Shown: positions 37,890 through 48,936 of the stretch, one piece after another
Layout: each line of letters opens with the position of its first letter
Position numbering within the stretch: the first letter of the stretch is position 1
NCBI GenBank assembly: GCA_003569165.1
Contig: BGOI01000004.1
Location: 36,046 to 100,045, forward strand
DNA from: Opitutia bacterium
GTDB taxonomy: Bacteria; Verrucomicrobiota; Verrucomicrobiia; Opitutales; UBA953
Direction: 5' to 3'
Length of the DNA: 64,000 nucleotides
Made by a program: the position numbers and the translations under genes
Notes under the pieces: generated by a model
The model's input: only the letters and a program-made list of their open reading frames with translations
Told to the model about the DNA's origin: nothing
Databases searched by the model: none

Positions 37890-39305
37890 ATGCGCATTTA
37901 TTTCATGGGCATCTGCGGTACGGCGATGGGTAACGCCGCTTTGCTGATGCGCGCCTTAGGTCATGAGGTCATGGGGTCCGACACGGGGATCTACCCGCCG
38001 ATGTCCGACCACCTCCGTGGCGCGGGCGTCGATATCCTCGAAGGCTGGTCCGCCGAGCGCCTAGCGCAGCTGAAACCGGATCTAGTCGTCGTCGGCAACG
38101 TTGCCTCCCGCGGCCATCCTGAAGTGGAATGGCTCCTGGAAGCGCGCACCCAGCCCTATGTTTCCCTACCCGAATTGCTCCGCACCCGCTTGCTGAACGA
38201 ACGCCGCAACGTCGTCGTCGCCGGTACCCACGGCAAGACCACGACGACTTGCATGGCCGCGGTCTTGCTCAAAGCCAACGAAACTGAGCCGGGCTGGCTC
38301 GTCGGCGGCGTCCCGCGCGACTTGCCGGATTCTTCGCACCCAGGGAAGAAAGGCGGCCCGTTCGTCATCGAGGGCGATGAATACGACACAGCCTTCTTCG
38401 ACAAGCGCAGCAAGTTCATCCAGTACCTGCCGCACGTGCTTACGATCAATAACTGCGAGTTCGACCACGCCGATATCTTCCGCGACCTCGACGACGTGCT
38501 CCGCACGTTCGCGCATGTCATTCGCATCGTCCCACGCGATGGCGTAATCGTCGCGAATGGCGACGATGCCAATGTTCTCGGTCTGGTGAAGAACGTCGCC
38601 TGGGCTCCGGTCGTCCGCGTGGGCACGGGCGCTGGTAATGATGCCGTTATCGCTGACTTCCAGGAATCCTCGACGGGCTCGTCCTTCACGTTGCTCTGGA
38701 AGGGCAAGGAGTGGGGCAGGGTGAAGTGGGCCCTGCCGGGCCTCTTCAACGCCCGTAATGCGGCGATGGCCGCGGTCTCCGCCGGCTTGTTGATCGATGC
38801 TAAGGATCCGACCAAGCTGAAGCTCGAGGCGCTTAACTCCTTCCAAGGCGTGCAGCGTCGCCAGCAGGTACTCGTCGACCGCGCTGACCTAACGGTCATC
38901 GAAGATTTCGGCCACCATCCGACGGCCCTCGACCTGACGCTCGAATCCCTGCGCGCCCGTTATCCGAAGCACCGCTTGGTTGCCTGCTTCGAGCCACGGA
39001 GCAATACCGCCGCCCGCAAGGTGATGCAGGACGCTTTCCGTGAGGCGCTCAAGAAGGCCGATGTCGCCTTCTTGGCTCCGCCTCACCGCGCCGACAAGCT
39101 CGGCGAGGAACGCTTCGACAGCGAAGGCGTGGCTGCGGCAATCACCGCTGCCGGCAAGAAAGGCTTCGCTCCTGCTTCCAATGACGCCTTGCTCGCTGAA
39201 CTCATCTTGCTCGTGAAGTCGGACAAGTCCCCACGTTGCGTGATTTTCTTCTCGAACGGCGCCTTCGGCGGCATCATCCAGAAGTTCGCTCAGACTGTCG
39301 CCTGA
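37890..39305 (+). CDS. mpl: UDP-N-acetylmuramate:L-alanyl-gamma-D-glutamyl-meso-diaminopimelate ligase
   Basis: The 471-residue Mur-ligase family enzyme reattaches recovered murein tripeptide to UDP-MurNAc in peptidoglycan recycling. It starts MRIYFMGICGTAMGNAALL, the MurC/Mpl nucleotide-sugar fold, has the ATP loop GTHGKTTTT (about residue 111), the EGDEYDTAFFDKRSKF block (about 155) that distinguishes Mpl from MurC, and DFGHHPTA near 340. The ATG at 37890 was chosen over an open frame starting in the upstream noncoding region. No other recycling genes are nearby. It is convergent with ribF, with stops abutting. Confidence 0.93.
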   Translation: MRIYFMGICGTAMGNAALLMRALGHEVMGSDTGIYPPMSDHLRGAGVDILEGWSAERLAQLKPDLVVVGNVASRGHPEVEWLLEARTQPYVSLPELLRTRLLNERRNVVVAGTHGKTTTTCMAAVLLKANETEPGWLVGGVPRDLPDSSHPGKKGGPFVIEGDEYDTAFFDKRSKFIQYLPHVLTINNCEFDHADIFRDLDDVLRTFAHVIRIVPRDGVIVANGDDANVLGLVKNVAWAPVVRVGTGAGNDAVIADFQESSTGSSFTLLWKGKEWGRVKWALPGLFNARNAAMAAVSAGLLIDAKDPTKLKLEALNSFQGVQRRQQVLVDRADLTVIEDFGHHPTALDLTLESLRARYPKHRLVACFEPRSNTAARKVMQDAFREALKKADVAFLAPPHRADKLGEERFDSEGVAAAITAAGKKGFAPASNDALLAELILLVKSDKSPRCVIFFSNGAFGGIIQKFAQTVA

Positions 39306-39306
39306 G

Positions 39307-40206
39307 CTAACCGAGCAAGCCGAGTGCCTGCTTGGCCTGCGCTGAGTCCTTCGCGATCTGTGCCTGAAGGGCCGCGAAGTCCGCGAACTTCTGTTCGGTA
39401 CGGAGTCGACGCACCCAGCGGACGCGCACGGCATCGCCAGTAGTCGGCGCCGTGCCACGGAGCACGTGGGCTTCGAGCAGGGGAGCGACGGGACCGCTTT
39501 CGACGGTGGGGCGCTGGCCGTAGTTGGCAACGGCGGGCATCGCCTCTCCGTTGAAGATGACTTCAACGGCGTAGACGCCGTAGGCGGGCTTTAACTCAGG
39601 CTCCCAGGCGATGTTGACCGTGGGGAAGCCGATGGTGCGGCCGAGTCGTCGTCCGCCGATGATCGTGCCCTCGGCTTCATATGGCCGTAAGAGCATCGCG
39701 TTCGCGAGGTCGAGTTCGCCGGCGGCGAGGCACTGGCGGATGCGCGAGCTGCTGACCGTCTCGTCGCCTAGATGCACGGCTGCGACGAGCTTCACGCCGA
39801 GGCCTTCGGCGGTGCCATGCGCGATGAGCGTCTCGCCGTTGCCGGCACGTCCGCGGCCGTACTGGAAATTGGAACCGACGTGGAGCGACTTGAGGTGGGG
39901 GAAGGTCGTCTTCAGCCACTTCGGGAAATCCGCCGCCTCGATGCCAGCGTGCGCGCGATCGAACTTCTCGTGATGGATGAGCTGGGTGCCGGCTTCCGTC
40001 AGGCGCTCATCCTTCTGGGCGCGGGTGAAGATCAGCGGGACCGATGACTCGGGGCGCAGCACCTTGCTCGGGTGCGGGTCGTAGGTGAGCACGCCGACGA
40101 TACCTCCGTCCGCCCGGGCGGCTTCGCGGGCGGAGTGCAGGACGGCGCGATGGCCGAGGTGCACGCCGTCAAAGGCGCCAATGGCAAGATGGAGGGGAAG
40201 GCTCAT
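39307..40206 (-). CDS. ribF: Bifunctional riboflavin kinase/FAD synthetase
   Basis: The 299-residue product has the FAD synthetase nucleotidyltransferase start (AIGAFDGVHLGHRAVL, residues 8-23), the SSSRIRQCL segment (about 151) and the riboflavin kinase GRTIGFPTVN motif (about 188). It converts riboflavin to FMN and then FAD. It is the last gene of an nrnA-truB-ribF unit: its ATG overlaps the truB stop as ATGA (40203-40206), so translation is coupled. This order is common in bacteria, where rbfA often precedes nrnA; here rbfA is 13 kb away with infB. Confidence 0.95.
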   Translation of the reverse strand: MSLPLHLAIGAFDGVHLGHRAVLHSAREAARADGGIVGVLTYDPHPSKVLRPESSVPLIFTRAQKDERLTEAGTQLIHHEKFDRAHAGIEAADFPKWLKTTFPHLKSLHVGSNFQYGRGRAGNGETLIAHGTAEGLGVKLVAAVHLGDETVSSSRIRQCLAAGELDLANAMLLRPYEAEGTIIGGRRLGRTIGFPTVNIAWEPELKPAYGVYAVEVIFNGEAMPAVANYGQRPTVESGPVAPLLEAHVLRGTAPTTGDAVRVRWVRRLRTEQKFADFAALQAQIAKDSAQAKQALGLLG

Positions 40207-40922
40207 GCGGTGGGCGCCGCTTCGCTCACGGGCACCAAGGCCGCGACGAGTTGGTCGTCATTCATGGCGCCAAGCTGCGGAAGCGTGTGGCCGCGGGAAA
40301 GGTCGAGCTGGCCGGAGCGGGTGCGACGGAGCATCGAGAGGTGGGCGCCAGGTCCAAGCTTGCGGCCGAGGTCCAAGGCCAGCGTGCGGACGTAGGTGCC
40401 CTTGGTGCAACGGACGCGGAAGTTGATCTTAGGGCTCTGCCACGAGATTAGTTCGAACTCAGAAAGGGTGATGGCGCGGGGTTCGCGGACGACTTCAATG
40501 CCCTTGCGTGCGAGGTCGTAAAGCTTCTGGCCGCCGATCTTCTTCGCCGAATGCATCGGGGGAATCTGGAACTGGTCGCCCAGCATGGAGGCGAGGGCGG
40601 CGCGCACCTGGGCTTCGGTGATTTCTGGCACCGGATTCGTCTCTAGTGTCTCGCCTTCGGCGTCCTGGGTGTCGGTGACGATTCCGAGCGTGGCTTCGCC
40701 GAGGTATTCCTTGTCCTGGGCCATCAGCTGGTCCGAGGCCTTGGTCGCTCGTCCGACAAGCACGATGAGCAGGCCAGTGGCCATGGGGTCGAGCGTGCCG
40801 GCGTGGCCGACGCGGCGCGTACGATAGAGTCGGCGCACGCTATCCACGACGTCGTGCGAGGTGATGCCTTGTGGCTTATCGACGAGCAGCACGCCCGCGG
40901 GTTCAGCGGCAGGCTCGCTCAT
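40203..40922 (-). CDS. truB: tRNA pseudouridine-55 synthase
   Basis: The 239-residue product has the catalytic-Asp motif GHAGTLDPMATGLL (about residues 39-52), GITSHDVV near the N-terminus, and the RVRCTKGTYVRTLA block (about 171). It makes pseudouridine 55 in the T arm of most tRNAs. It lacks a recognisable C-terminal PUA domain, which is normal for short TruB forms. Both ends overlap neighbours by four bases (ATGA), with nrnA before and ribF after, so the three genes are one coupled operon. Confidence 0.95.
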   Translation of the reverse strand: MSEPAAEPAGVLLVDKPQGITSHDVVDSVRRLYRTRRVGHAGTLDPMATGLLIVLVGRATKASDQLMAQDKEYLGEATLGIVTDTQDAEGETLETNPVPEITEAQVRAALASMLGDQFQIPPMHSAKKIGGQKLYDLARKGIEVVREPRAITLSEFELISWQSPKINFRVRCTKGTYVRTLALDLGRKLGPGAHLSMLRRTRSGQLDLSRGHTLPQLGAMNDDQLVAALVPVSEAAPTA

Positions 40923-41920
40923 TTCGCCGAGTATTCGCGATAGTGGGCGATGACGATCCCGAGGATCTTCTCGCGGTCCTGCGGCAAGCGGCAGCCCTGC
41001 ATGTTGAAGCCGGCCGCGAGCATGTGGCCGCCTCCGTTAAGTTTGCCGGCACAGAGGTCGAGGCGGAGTTTCGGATCACGGCCGCGCAGGCTGCCGCGGA
41101 TGCCGTCGGCGCCTTCTTCCATCAGCACGGCGATCTCGACGCCCTCGACGGAGCGGGGGAATTCGACAAGGCCTTCCTTGTCTTCTTTCGAAGTGCCGGT
41201 GGCGGCGTAGTCCGCTTGGGTGAGCTCGCCGGAGCAGATCTTGCCGTCTTCGTGGAAGAGGATGGTATTGAGGAAGCGCTTGGTGAGCTCGAGCTTGCCG
41301 CGGCTCTCTTGTTCGAAGACGCGGTAGTTAGCCTCGGCCGGGTCTGCGCCGCGGCGCACGAGCTCAGCGATGATCGCGAAGACATCGGCGGTGGTGCTGC
41401 GGTAGCAAAAGCGGCCGGTGTCGGTCAGGATGCCGAGGTGCAGGGCCTTGGCGGTAATGGTATCGACGGCGAGGCCTTGGGCGAGGGCACCGGCGGCAAG
41501 GATGTGGCAGGTCGCGGCGGCTTCGCGGACGACGATGTTGGTCTGCGCGTAATCCGGATTCGAGGCGTGGTGGTCGATGTTGGCCAGGACGCCGGCCGGG
41601 AACTTGGCGAGCAGTTCCGTCCCAACGCGGGACGCATCGGCACAGTCGACCGTGACAGCGACGCGGTCCTTCGCGTCATAGTCGGCGGCTTTGACGAACG
41701 TCACGCCCTCGGCGTAAGGGACGAGATTCGGGGGGATGCGGTCGCGGTTCACGCAGATCGCGTCGACACCTTCGGCCAGGAGCATCCGGCAGAGAGCGGT
41801 CTGCGAGCCGATGCAGTCCCCGTCAGGTCGCATATGGCCTAATACGGCCACTTTCTGCCCTTTGAGACCCTTGACGAGGTCTCGGAGGGCCTCGCCCGCC
41901 GCTTGCATGCTGATACCCAT
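40919..41920 (-). CDS. NrnA-like nanoRNase/pAp phosphatase (DHH family)
   Basis: The 333-residue product has the DHH phosphoesterase motifs: HMRPDGDCIGS (about residues 28-38), VDCAD, the DHHAS motif (about residues 113-117), and the C-terminal DHHA1 glycine-rich GGGHMLAAGF. NrnA-type enzymes degrade 2-5 nucleotide RNAs and dephosphorylate pAp from sulfate assimilation. The ATG at 41920 was preferred to an upstream ORF extension. It is the first gene of the operon with truB and ribF, the classic position of NrnA. DHH phosphatases of other roles exist, but the gene order supports this one. Confidence 0.85.
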   Translation of the reverse strand: MGISMQAAGEALRDLVKGLKGQKVAVLGHMRPDGDCIGSQTALCRMLLAEGVDAICVNRDRIPPNLVPYAEGVTFVKAADYDAKDRVAVTVDCADASRVGTELLAKFPAGVLANIDHHASNPDYAQTNIVVREAAATCHILAAGALAQGLAVDTITAKALHLGILTDTGRFCYRSTTADVFAIIAELVRRGADPAEANYRVFEQESRGKLELTKRFLNTILFHEDGKICSGELTQADYAATGTSKEDKEGLVEFPRSVEGVEIAVLMEEGADGIRGSLRGRDPKLRLDLCAGKLNGGGHMLAAGFNMQGCRLPQDREKILGIVIAHYREYSAK

Positions 41921-42076
41921 GGTTTTGCGAATTAAGAAACAGGCGGGGCCGCTGACTGGCAAAGGCAAAAGGCAGGGTTATTACCAACATGGGGGGAACG
42001 CTTGAACCTACCCACGGTTCGGGCATAGTCCCTGCTAACAACCCCATACGGGCGTTTCACCCCAAACCCAATTTCC

Positions 42077-44629
<2,553 letters not shown>

Positions 44630-44632
44630 GCG

Positions 44633-44980
44633 ATGAATCGTCTGGTCACCGCAGGGCTCCTCGGCGCGATCGCCATCGCGCTAGGGGCCTTTGGCGCCCA
44701 CGGCCTAAAGGATCGCCTCGCCTTGATTCCGGAAGCCGCCGGGTGGTGGCAGACGGCGACCTTCTATCTGCTGACCCATGTGGTCGCTATCGGTGCTATT
44801 TCCGCCCGGTCGGTCTGGCCCGCGTGGCTTTGGGCTGTCGGCTCCGTGATTTTCGCGGGAACACTTTATGCCATGGCCTTGGGCGCTCCGCGTTGGTTTG
44901 GCGCCATCACGCCGATCGGTGGCTCCTTCCTCATCGCAGGCTGGGTCGTGCTGGCTTGGACTTCTCGCAAGGAATCCTGA
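44633..44980 (+). CDS. DUF423-family small membrane protein
   Basis: The 115-residue product has four hydrophobic segments and the family-like GALAIALGAFGAHGLKDRL-type start (here AIAIALGAFGAHGLKDRL, residues 12-29), followed by a WWQTATFYLLTHVVA block. DUF423 proteins are inner-membrane proteins of unknown function. It begins four bases after the clpC stop, so it is probably co-transcribed. No catalytic residues are evident. The assignment rests on the N-terminal GAFGAHGLK pattern and size. Confidence 0.8.
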   Translation: MNRLVTAGLLGAIAIALGAFGAHGLKDRLALIPEAAGWWQTATFYLLTHVVAIGAISARSVWPAWLWAVGSVIFAGTLYAMALGAPRWFGAITPIGGSFLIAGWVVLAWTSRKES

Positions 44981-45015
44981 CTTGCCGAATTCGCTTCGGC
45001 CTCCGACCGTGAGGC

Positions 45016-45420
45016 ATGGCGGAGCCTTTCACCTATCACGACGACGGCGGCGACGATCTCGAACCAGCCGAGCGCGAGGTGGCCTGCCGTTACTTCCTCG
45101 ATGCGGGTCCCCAGCATACGGAGTTCGTGACGCAGTTCCTCGGACCCAGCGAGTGCGGCAAGTTCGACGTCCTCTGGGAAGAGTCCGACTGGACGGAAGA
45201 TGTCACGGTCGCCGTCGCCTGGATGCCGCGCGGCAAGCTGCAGGGCTTCGAACTCTGGCAGGCGCTTGCGCTGGCTTTTTGGAACGTGAAGAAGGAGGGC
45301 GAGTATTGGGAAAACGCCGGCTGCATCGAAATCATCGACCGGCCTGACACCTTGGTGGATGCCGACGCCTTTCGGGCTGTTTTAGCGGCCGTTTGGGCCA
45401 ATGATTCAGAGGACGAATAG
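45016..45420 (+). CDS. Small acidic protein of unknown function
   Basis: The 134-residue product is strongly acidic (ends WANDSEDE) with a Trp-rich middle (VLWEESDWTEDVTVAVAW; ELWQALALAFW). It has no signal peptide, membrane segment or recognised motif. The reading frame has normal GC-rich codon use and fits between clpC-DUF423 and the peroxidase, 35 bases after the former, so it is a likely real gene. It might be a cytosolic acidic adaptor, but nothing shows this. The start at 45016 is the first ATG; the frame is open slightly upstream. Confidence 0.6.
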   Translation: MAEPFTYHDDGGDDLEPAEREVACRYFLDAGPQHTEFVTQFLGPSECGKFDVLWEESDWTEDVTVAVAWMPRGKLQGFELWQALALAFWNVKKEGEYWENAGCIEIIDRPDTLVDADAFRAVLAAVWANDSEDE

Positions 45421-45431
45421 GCGGCGTCCGC

Positions 45432-45459
45432 TTGCCACCGGGTCGGCCATGGCTACGAT
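45432..45459 (+). promoter_or_regulatory. Candidate promoter of the peroxidase gene, positioned for a leaderless mRNA
   Basis: TTGCCA (45432-45437), a 16-base spacer and TACGAT (45454-45459) place +1 exactly on the ATG at 45466. The -10 keeps the key T, A and final T. No Shine-Dalgarno sequence lies between. Confidence 0.5.
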
Positions 45460-45465
45460 TTGCTT

Positions 45466-46011
45466 ATGCGACTCCTCGCCCTAGCTTTGACGATTATCAT
45501 GACTTCTTTGCACGCTGACGACAAGGCCCCCGGACTTCTCGGCGTCTCGGTGAAGGACATCGACGACAAGGTGACCACGCTCGGAGCCGTCAAGGGCGGC
45601 AAGGCTTGGCTCGTCGTCAACGTCGCCAGCCAGTGCGGCTACACCCGTCAGTATAATGGACTCCAGTCGCTGTATGATAACTTCAAAGCCAAGGGCCTCG
45701 TCGTCGCTGGCTTCCCTTGCAATGACTTTGGTGGCCAGGAGCCGGCCTCAGACAAGGACATCAAGAAGTTCTGCAAGACGAACTTTAAGGTCACCTTCCC
45801 GATGTACGCCAAGGTCTCGATCAAGGGAAACGACGCCCACCCGCTCTTCGACAAGCTTACCGGTAAGGACGCCGGCCATCCCGGACCCGTCGGCTGGAAC
45901 TTCAATAAGTTCCTGATCGGCGCCGACGGTAAGCTGATCGCCCGCTTTGGTTCCGACGTCGAGCCCGACTCCGCAGAACTCGAGAAGGCCATCGAGAAGG
46001 CGCTGAAGTAA
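45466..46011 (+). CDS. Exported glutathione peroxidase-family protein
   Basis: The 181-residue product has a signal peptide (about residues 1-18), the peroxidatic Cys in NVASQCGYT (about 54), FPCNDFGGQEP (about 85) with the second Cys, and WNFNKFLI (about 144) with the conserved Trp and Asn. Members with these Cys residues usually work with thioredoxin rather than glutathione and remove hydroperoxides. The leader predicts a periplasmic enzyme. The start at 45466 follows directly after a promoter-like sequence; a TTG at 45460 is less likely. The next gene has its own promoter-like sequence and a short gap of 48 bases. Confidence 0.88.
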   Translation: MRLLALALTIIMTSLHADDKAPGLLGVSVKDIDDKVTTLGAVKGGKAWLVVNVASQCGYTRQYNGLQSLYDNFKAKGLVVAGFPCNDFGGQEPASDKDIKKFCKTNFKVTFPMYAKVSIKGNDAHPLFDKLTGKDAGHPGPVGWNFNKFLIGADGKLIARFGSDVEPDSAELEKAIEKALK

Positions 46012-46019
46012 GCCGCGCT

Positions 46020-46047
46020 TTGACTTCCGGTCAGGGTGGCTTAGCAA
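46020..46047 (+). promoter_or_regulatory. Candidate promoter of the exported FAD oxidoreductase gene
   Basis: TTGACT (46020-46025), a 16-base spacer and TAGCAA (46042-46047) predict +1 near 46054, leaving a leader of about six bases before the ATG at 46060. The -10 lacks the final T. Confidence 0.35.
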
Positions 46048-46059
46048 AAGACCACCCCT

Positions 46060-47670
46060 ATGTCGCGCTCCCTCGCCGTCCTCCTCTTCGGTCTGTCGAC
46101 GCTTGCCGCGGCCGATTCCTATGACGTCTGTGTCTATGGCGGCAATGCGAGCGGCGTGATGGCGGCCTGCGCCGCCGCGAAGGAAGGAGCCAAGGTTATC
46201 GTCGTCGAGCCCAGCCGCTGGCTGGGAGGCATGACTGGTGGAGGCCTGATGCACATCGACTGGGGTCGCGAAGAAGCCGTCAGCGGCTCGACCAGGCCGA
46301 TCCTGAAGAAGGACTATAACGATGTGCAGTATCGCGCGGTTTTCACTGAGATGCTTAAGGCCGCCGGCGTCACCGTTCTCTTTGAGCATCGCGTGAGCGC
46401 GGTCGAAAAGTCTGCGGGCGCTATCCGTGCGATCACGTTGGACCTGGCTCCGTTTGACGCAACCGGCTGTCCGCCCGCGGCGCCCACGAAAGCTGGCGCC
46501 CGCGTTATCGCGGCGAAGGTCTTTATCGATTGCTCTTACGAGGGCGACCTGATGGCCCGCTCGGGCGTCGCCTACACGTTTGGCCGCGAGGCTAAGTCGA
46601 CCTACGGTGAGAGTTTGGCCGGCGCGCAGCCACCGATGTCGGTCTACGCGATCGACCCTTACGTCAAAGTCGGCGACCCGCAGAGCGGCCTCCTGCCGGG
46701 CCTGCAGTCGACGCCCGTGGCTCCGGTCGGCGAGGCGGATAAGCTCACGATGGGCTACGGGTTCCGCTGGCGCTTCGTCTTCAAGGGCGAGAGCTTGCCG
46801 ATTGAGCCGCCGGCGAATTACGACCCGAAGCAGTTCGAACTCTATCGTCGGGCTTTCCAGCAGGGTGTGGATATCCTCTCTGGTCGCGTGATGCGCGGTA
46901 AGGTCGACGGCTGGGAGGTGAGCGGCGGCCGCGTCTATTCCGGAGGTGCCGGCAATCTCGCCCGAGCGTTGTTCGCGCCGACCAACTACGGCCACAATGC
47001 CAGCTACCCAGACGGTGATTACGCGGCCCGCGCCCGGATCTGGAAGGAGCAGCAGGATTTCGTTCGCGGCATGACGCATTTCTTGCGCACCGACCCGTCA
47101 GTGCCAGCGAAGCAGAAAGAAATCGCCCTTAGCGCCGGCTTGGAGAAAGGCGCATTCGACGACACCAAGGGCTATCCGCATCAGCTCTACGTCCGCGAGG
47201 CCCGTCGCATGGTCTCAGATTATGTCGTCACCCAGGAGGACATGGAAGGCAAGGCGGCGCCCGCGGACTCCGTCGGCCTCGCCTCCTACGGCGTCGACGA
47301 ATGGCCTTACGCCACCGTGCCGCTCGACGGCAAAGTCGCGCTCATGGGAGGCTACTACTCGATGCTCTACCTCGAGGACGAGCACCGTGGCATCTACCGA
47401 ATTCCTTACCGCTCGATCGTCCCCAAGAAGGACCAGTGCACGAATCTCCTCGTGCCGGTCTGCGTGTCCGCCAGCCATATCGCTATGACGTCTATCCGTA
47501 TGGAGCCCGTCTGGATGATTCTCGGAGAGTCCGCCGGCGTGGCGGCGTCGATGGCCGTGAAAGCGGGCACGCCGGTGCAGGACGTGCCTTACGCTGAACT
47601 TTACCCCAAACTCCGGGCGCTGACCCAGAAGGTCGACATCCCGAAGAAAAAAGAGACTAAGCCGAAGTAG
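46060..47670 (+). CDS. Exported FAD-dependent oxidoreductase
   Basis: The 536-residue product has a signal peptide (residues 1-19) and then the FAD-binding start [19 protein letters not shown] (about 22-40) with [12 protein letters not shown] (about 56-67), the pattern of the FAD_oxidored family. These large secreted flavoproteins are common in PVC and Bacteroidetes, often near sugar or sulfate genes, and their substrates are generally unknown. The C-terminal part contains [12 protein letters not shown] (about 490), another nucleotide-site element. Its 3' end overlaps the convergent ferredoxin gene by 14 bases. Alternatives within the flavoprotein family cannot be separated by sequence alone. 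Confidence 0.85.
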   Translation: MSRSLAVLLFGLSTLAAADSYDVCVYGGNASGVMAACAAAKEGAKVIVVEPSRWLGGMTGGGLMHIDWGREEAVSGSTRPILKKDYNDVQYRAVFTEMLKAAGVTVLFEHRVSAVEKSAGAIRAITLDLAPFDATGCPPAAPTKAGARVIAAKVFIDCSYEGDLMARSGVAYTFGREAKSTYGESLAGAQPPMSVYAIDPYVKVGDPQSGLLPGLQSTPVAPVGEADKLTMGYGFRWRFVFKGESLPIEPPANYDPKQFELYRRAFQQGVDILSGRVMRGKVDGWEVSGGRVYSGGAGNLARALFAPTNYGHNASYPDGDYAARARIWKEQQDFVRGMTHFLRTDPSVPAKQKEIALSAGLEKGAFDDTKGYPHQLYVREARRMVSDYVVTQEDMEGKAAPADSVGLASYGVDEWPYATVPLDGKVALMGGYYSMLYLEDEHRGIYRIPYRSIVPKKDQCTNLLVPVCVSASHIAMTSIRMEPVWMILGESAGVAASMAVKAGTPVQDVPYAELYPKLRALTQKVDIPKKKETKPK

Positions 47671-48016
47671 GTCCGGCGATGCGGAGTTCCGCGACGATCT
47701 TTCCGCCGACAAGGTGCTCGGTGATAATGCGATCGAGGTTCTCCGGGGTGCATTGGCCGTACCAGACGCCTTCCGGGTAGACCACGGCGACGGGCCCGGC
47801 GACGCAGACGCGCAGGCAGTCCGCCTTCGTGCGCTGGATACCGCCTTTCTCCGATAGGCCCAGCTGCTTCAGCCGGATTTTCAGGTGTTCCCAGGACTTC
47901 GCCGCAAGTTCACCGCCGCAGCAGGCCTGCTCGGTCGACTTTACGCAAAGAAAGATATGCCGGCGGGTGGCGGCCAATCCCAACGCCTCGGCTGCGCGGG
48001 TGGCTTCCGGGTTCAT
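47657..48016 (-). CDS. Thioredoxin-like [2Fe-2S] ferredoxin
   Basis: The 119-residue product carries the four-Cys pattern of thioredoxin-fold [2Fe-2S] ferredoxins: Cys24 and Cys32 or Cys33 in [14 protein letters not shown], and Cys67 and Cys71 in ADCLRVC, followed by the [13 protein letters not shown] segment. Such proteins transfer electrons in anaerobic or biosynthetic redox steps, partner unknown. The ATG at 48016 overlaps the stop of the upstream exonuclease gene (ATGA at 48013-48016), so the two are translated together. A longer frame upstream exists only because it overlaps that gene. Confidence 0.88.
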   Translation of the reverse strand: MNPEATRAAEALGLAATRRHIFLCVKSTEQACCGGELAAKSWEHLKIRLKQLGLSEKGGIQRTKADCLRVCVAGPVAVVYPEGVWYGQCTPENLDRIITEHLVGGKIVAELRIAGPTSA

Positions 48017-48715
48017 TCGAACCGCGGGATCAGGCCGTCCTGCTCGAGCTTTAGGAACAGCTCGCGGCTGAACCATGCATCGTTGGCGGCGTATTGGATC
48101 TGACGTTCATCGAGCGGCTTAGCCCAGTTGGAAGTCTGTACCTTCTTCGACTTCTTCATCTGTAGCTGCAGGAAGTGGGCGGCGAGGGCCTGAAGTCCCG
48201 TGTTCACCAGCCCGGTCTTCTTCGTGTGATCGGCGATGTCGATAAAGCCGCGGTCATCAAAGGGCGCCCGCGCGCGGAGATTCTTGACGTCGTCGCGGAC
48301 GGCGACGCCGACCTTGGCCTGGCGTTCGTTGCAGAGGACCGGGAAGGCGAGGGGGATGCCGCCGCAGTGGTCGAGGCGGAAGACGAAGATATGGTGCTCG
48401 CCAGCCAGCTGCAGAATCGAGGGCAGGTTGTATTCGCCGCGGGTGTGGGATGGCTTGGTCTCGGTGTCGAAACCCAGGACGCGGTCTCGGGCGAGCGAGG
48501 CGATGGCCTTGGCGGCGTCCTTTTCGGATTCAATCAATTCGATGGGGCCGGTCCACTCGCCGACGGGCAGGGACTCGATAAAATCTTTTCGATGCGGATA
48601 CCGCCCTGGCCACGCCCGCCTTGGCTGTTGGCTTGGGCTTCGGCGCCCTGTTCGGCTGGTTCTGGCTGGTTTTCGGACTCTTCCACGAGGGGAAGGCAAA
48701 GCAGCCACCGCCCAT
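48013..48715 (-). CDS. RNase D-like 3'-5' exonuclease (apparent frameshift near 48580-48589)
   Basis: The main frame has DEDDy motifs: Exo [11 protein letters not shown], Exo II region with AVRDDVKNL, and Exo [15 protein letters not shown] with the conserved Tyr and Asp. The family, close to RNase D and WRN-type exonucleases, trims structured RNA or DNA ends. The N-terminus in the main frame has no good start. Upstream, another frame gives an Arg/Pro-rich leader from an ATG at 48715 through AVSASK. Dropping one base in the short A and T runs at 48580-48589 joins it to FIESLP, matching the usual SKEEI...LP phrase of the family. I therefore treat it as one gene with a consensus error. Translationally coupled to the ferredoxin. 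Confidence 0.75.
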
Positions 48716-48796
48716 TGGCAACCAGAGACTAGGAAGGGTGGGAAAAAAGCGTTGACCGTGCCCGTGCCAACACGTTTGTTTAACTTCCCATTTAAC

Positions 48797-48872
<76 letters not shown>

Positions 48873-48936
48873 TTCAAAACCGGCCGTCTTCCCTCGGGGA
48901 GGCGGCCGGACTCTTTGACGGCGATCTGGCCAGGGT

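Noticed and set aside
40871..41842. Open frame of about 323 codons opposite nrnA
   Set aside because: Antisense shadow of an enzyme with clear DHH motifs.
41985..42076. CtsR or CIRCE operator upstream of clpC
   Set aside because: No match to AGGTCAAA tandem repeats or to the TTAGCACTC inverted repeat was seen.
48600..48735. Hydrophobic reading frame on the plus strand with a membrane-like segment ([20 protein letters not shown])
   Set aside because: It has no start codon, follows an in-frame stop, and is fully opposite the RNase D-like gene N-terminus.
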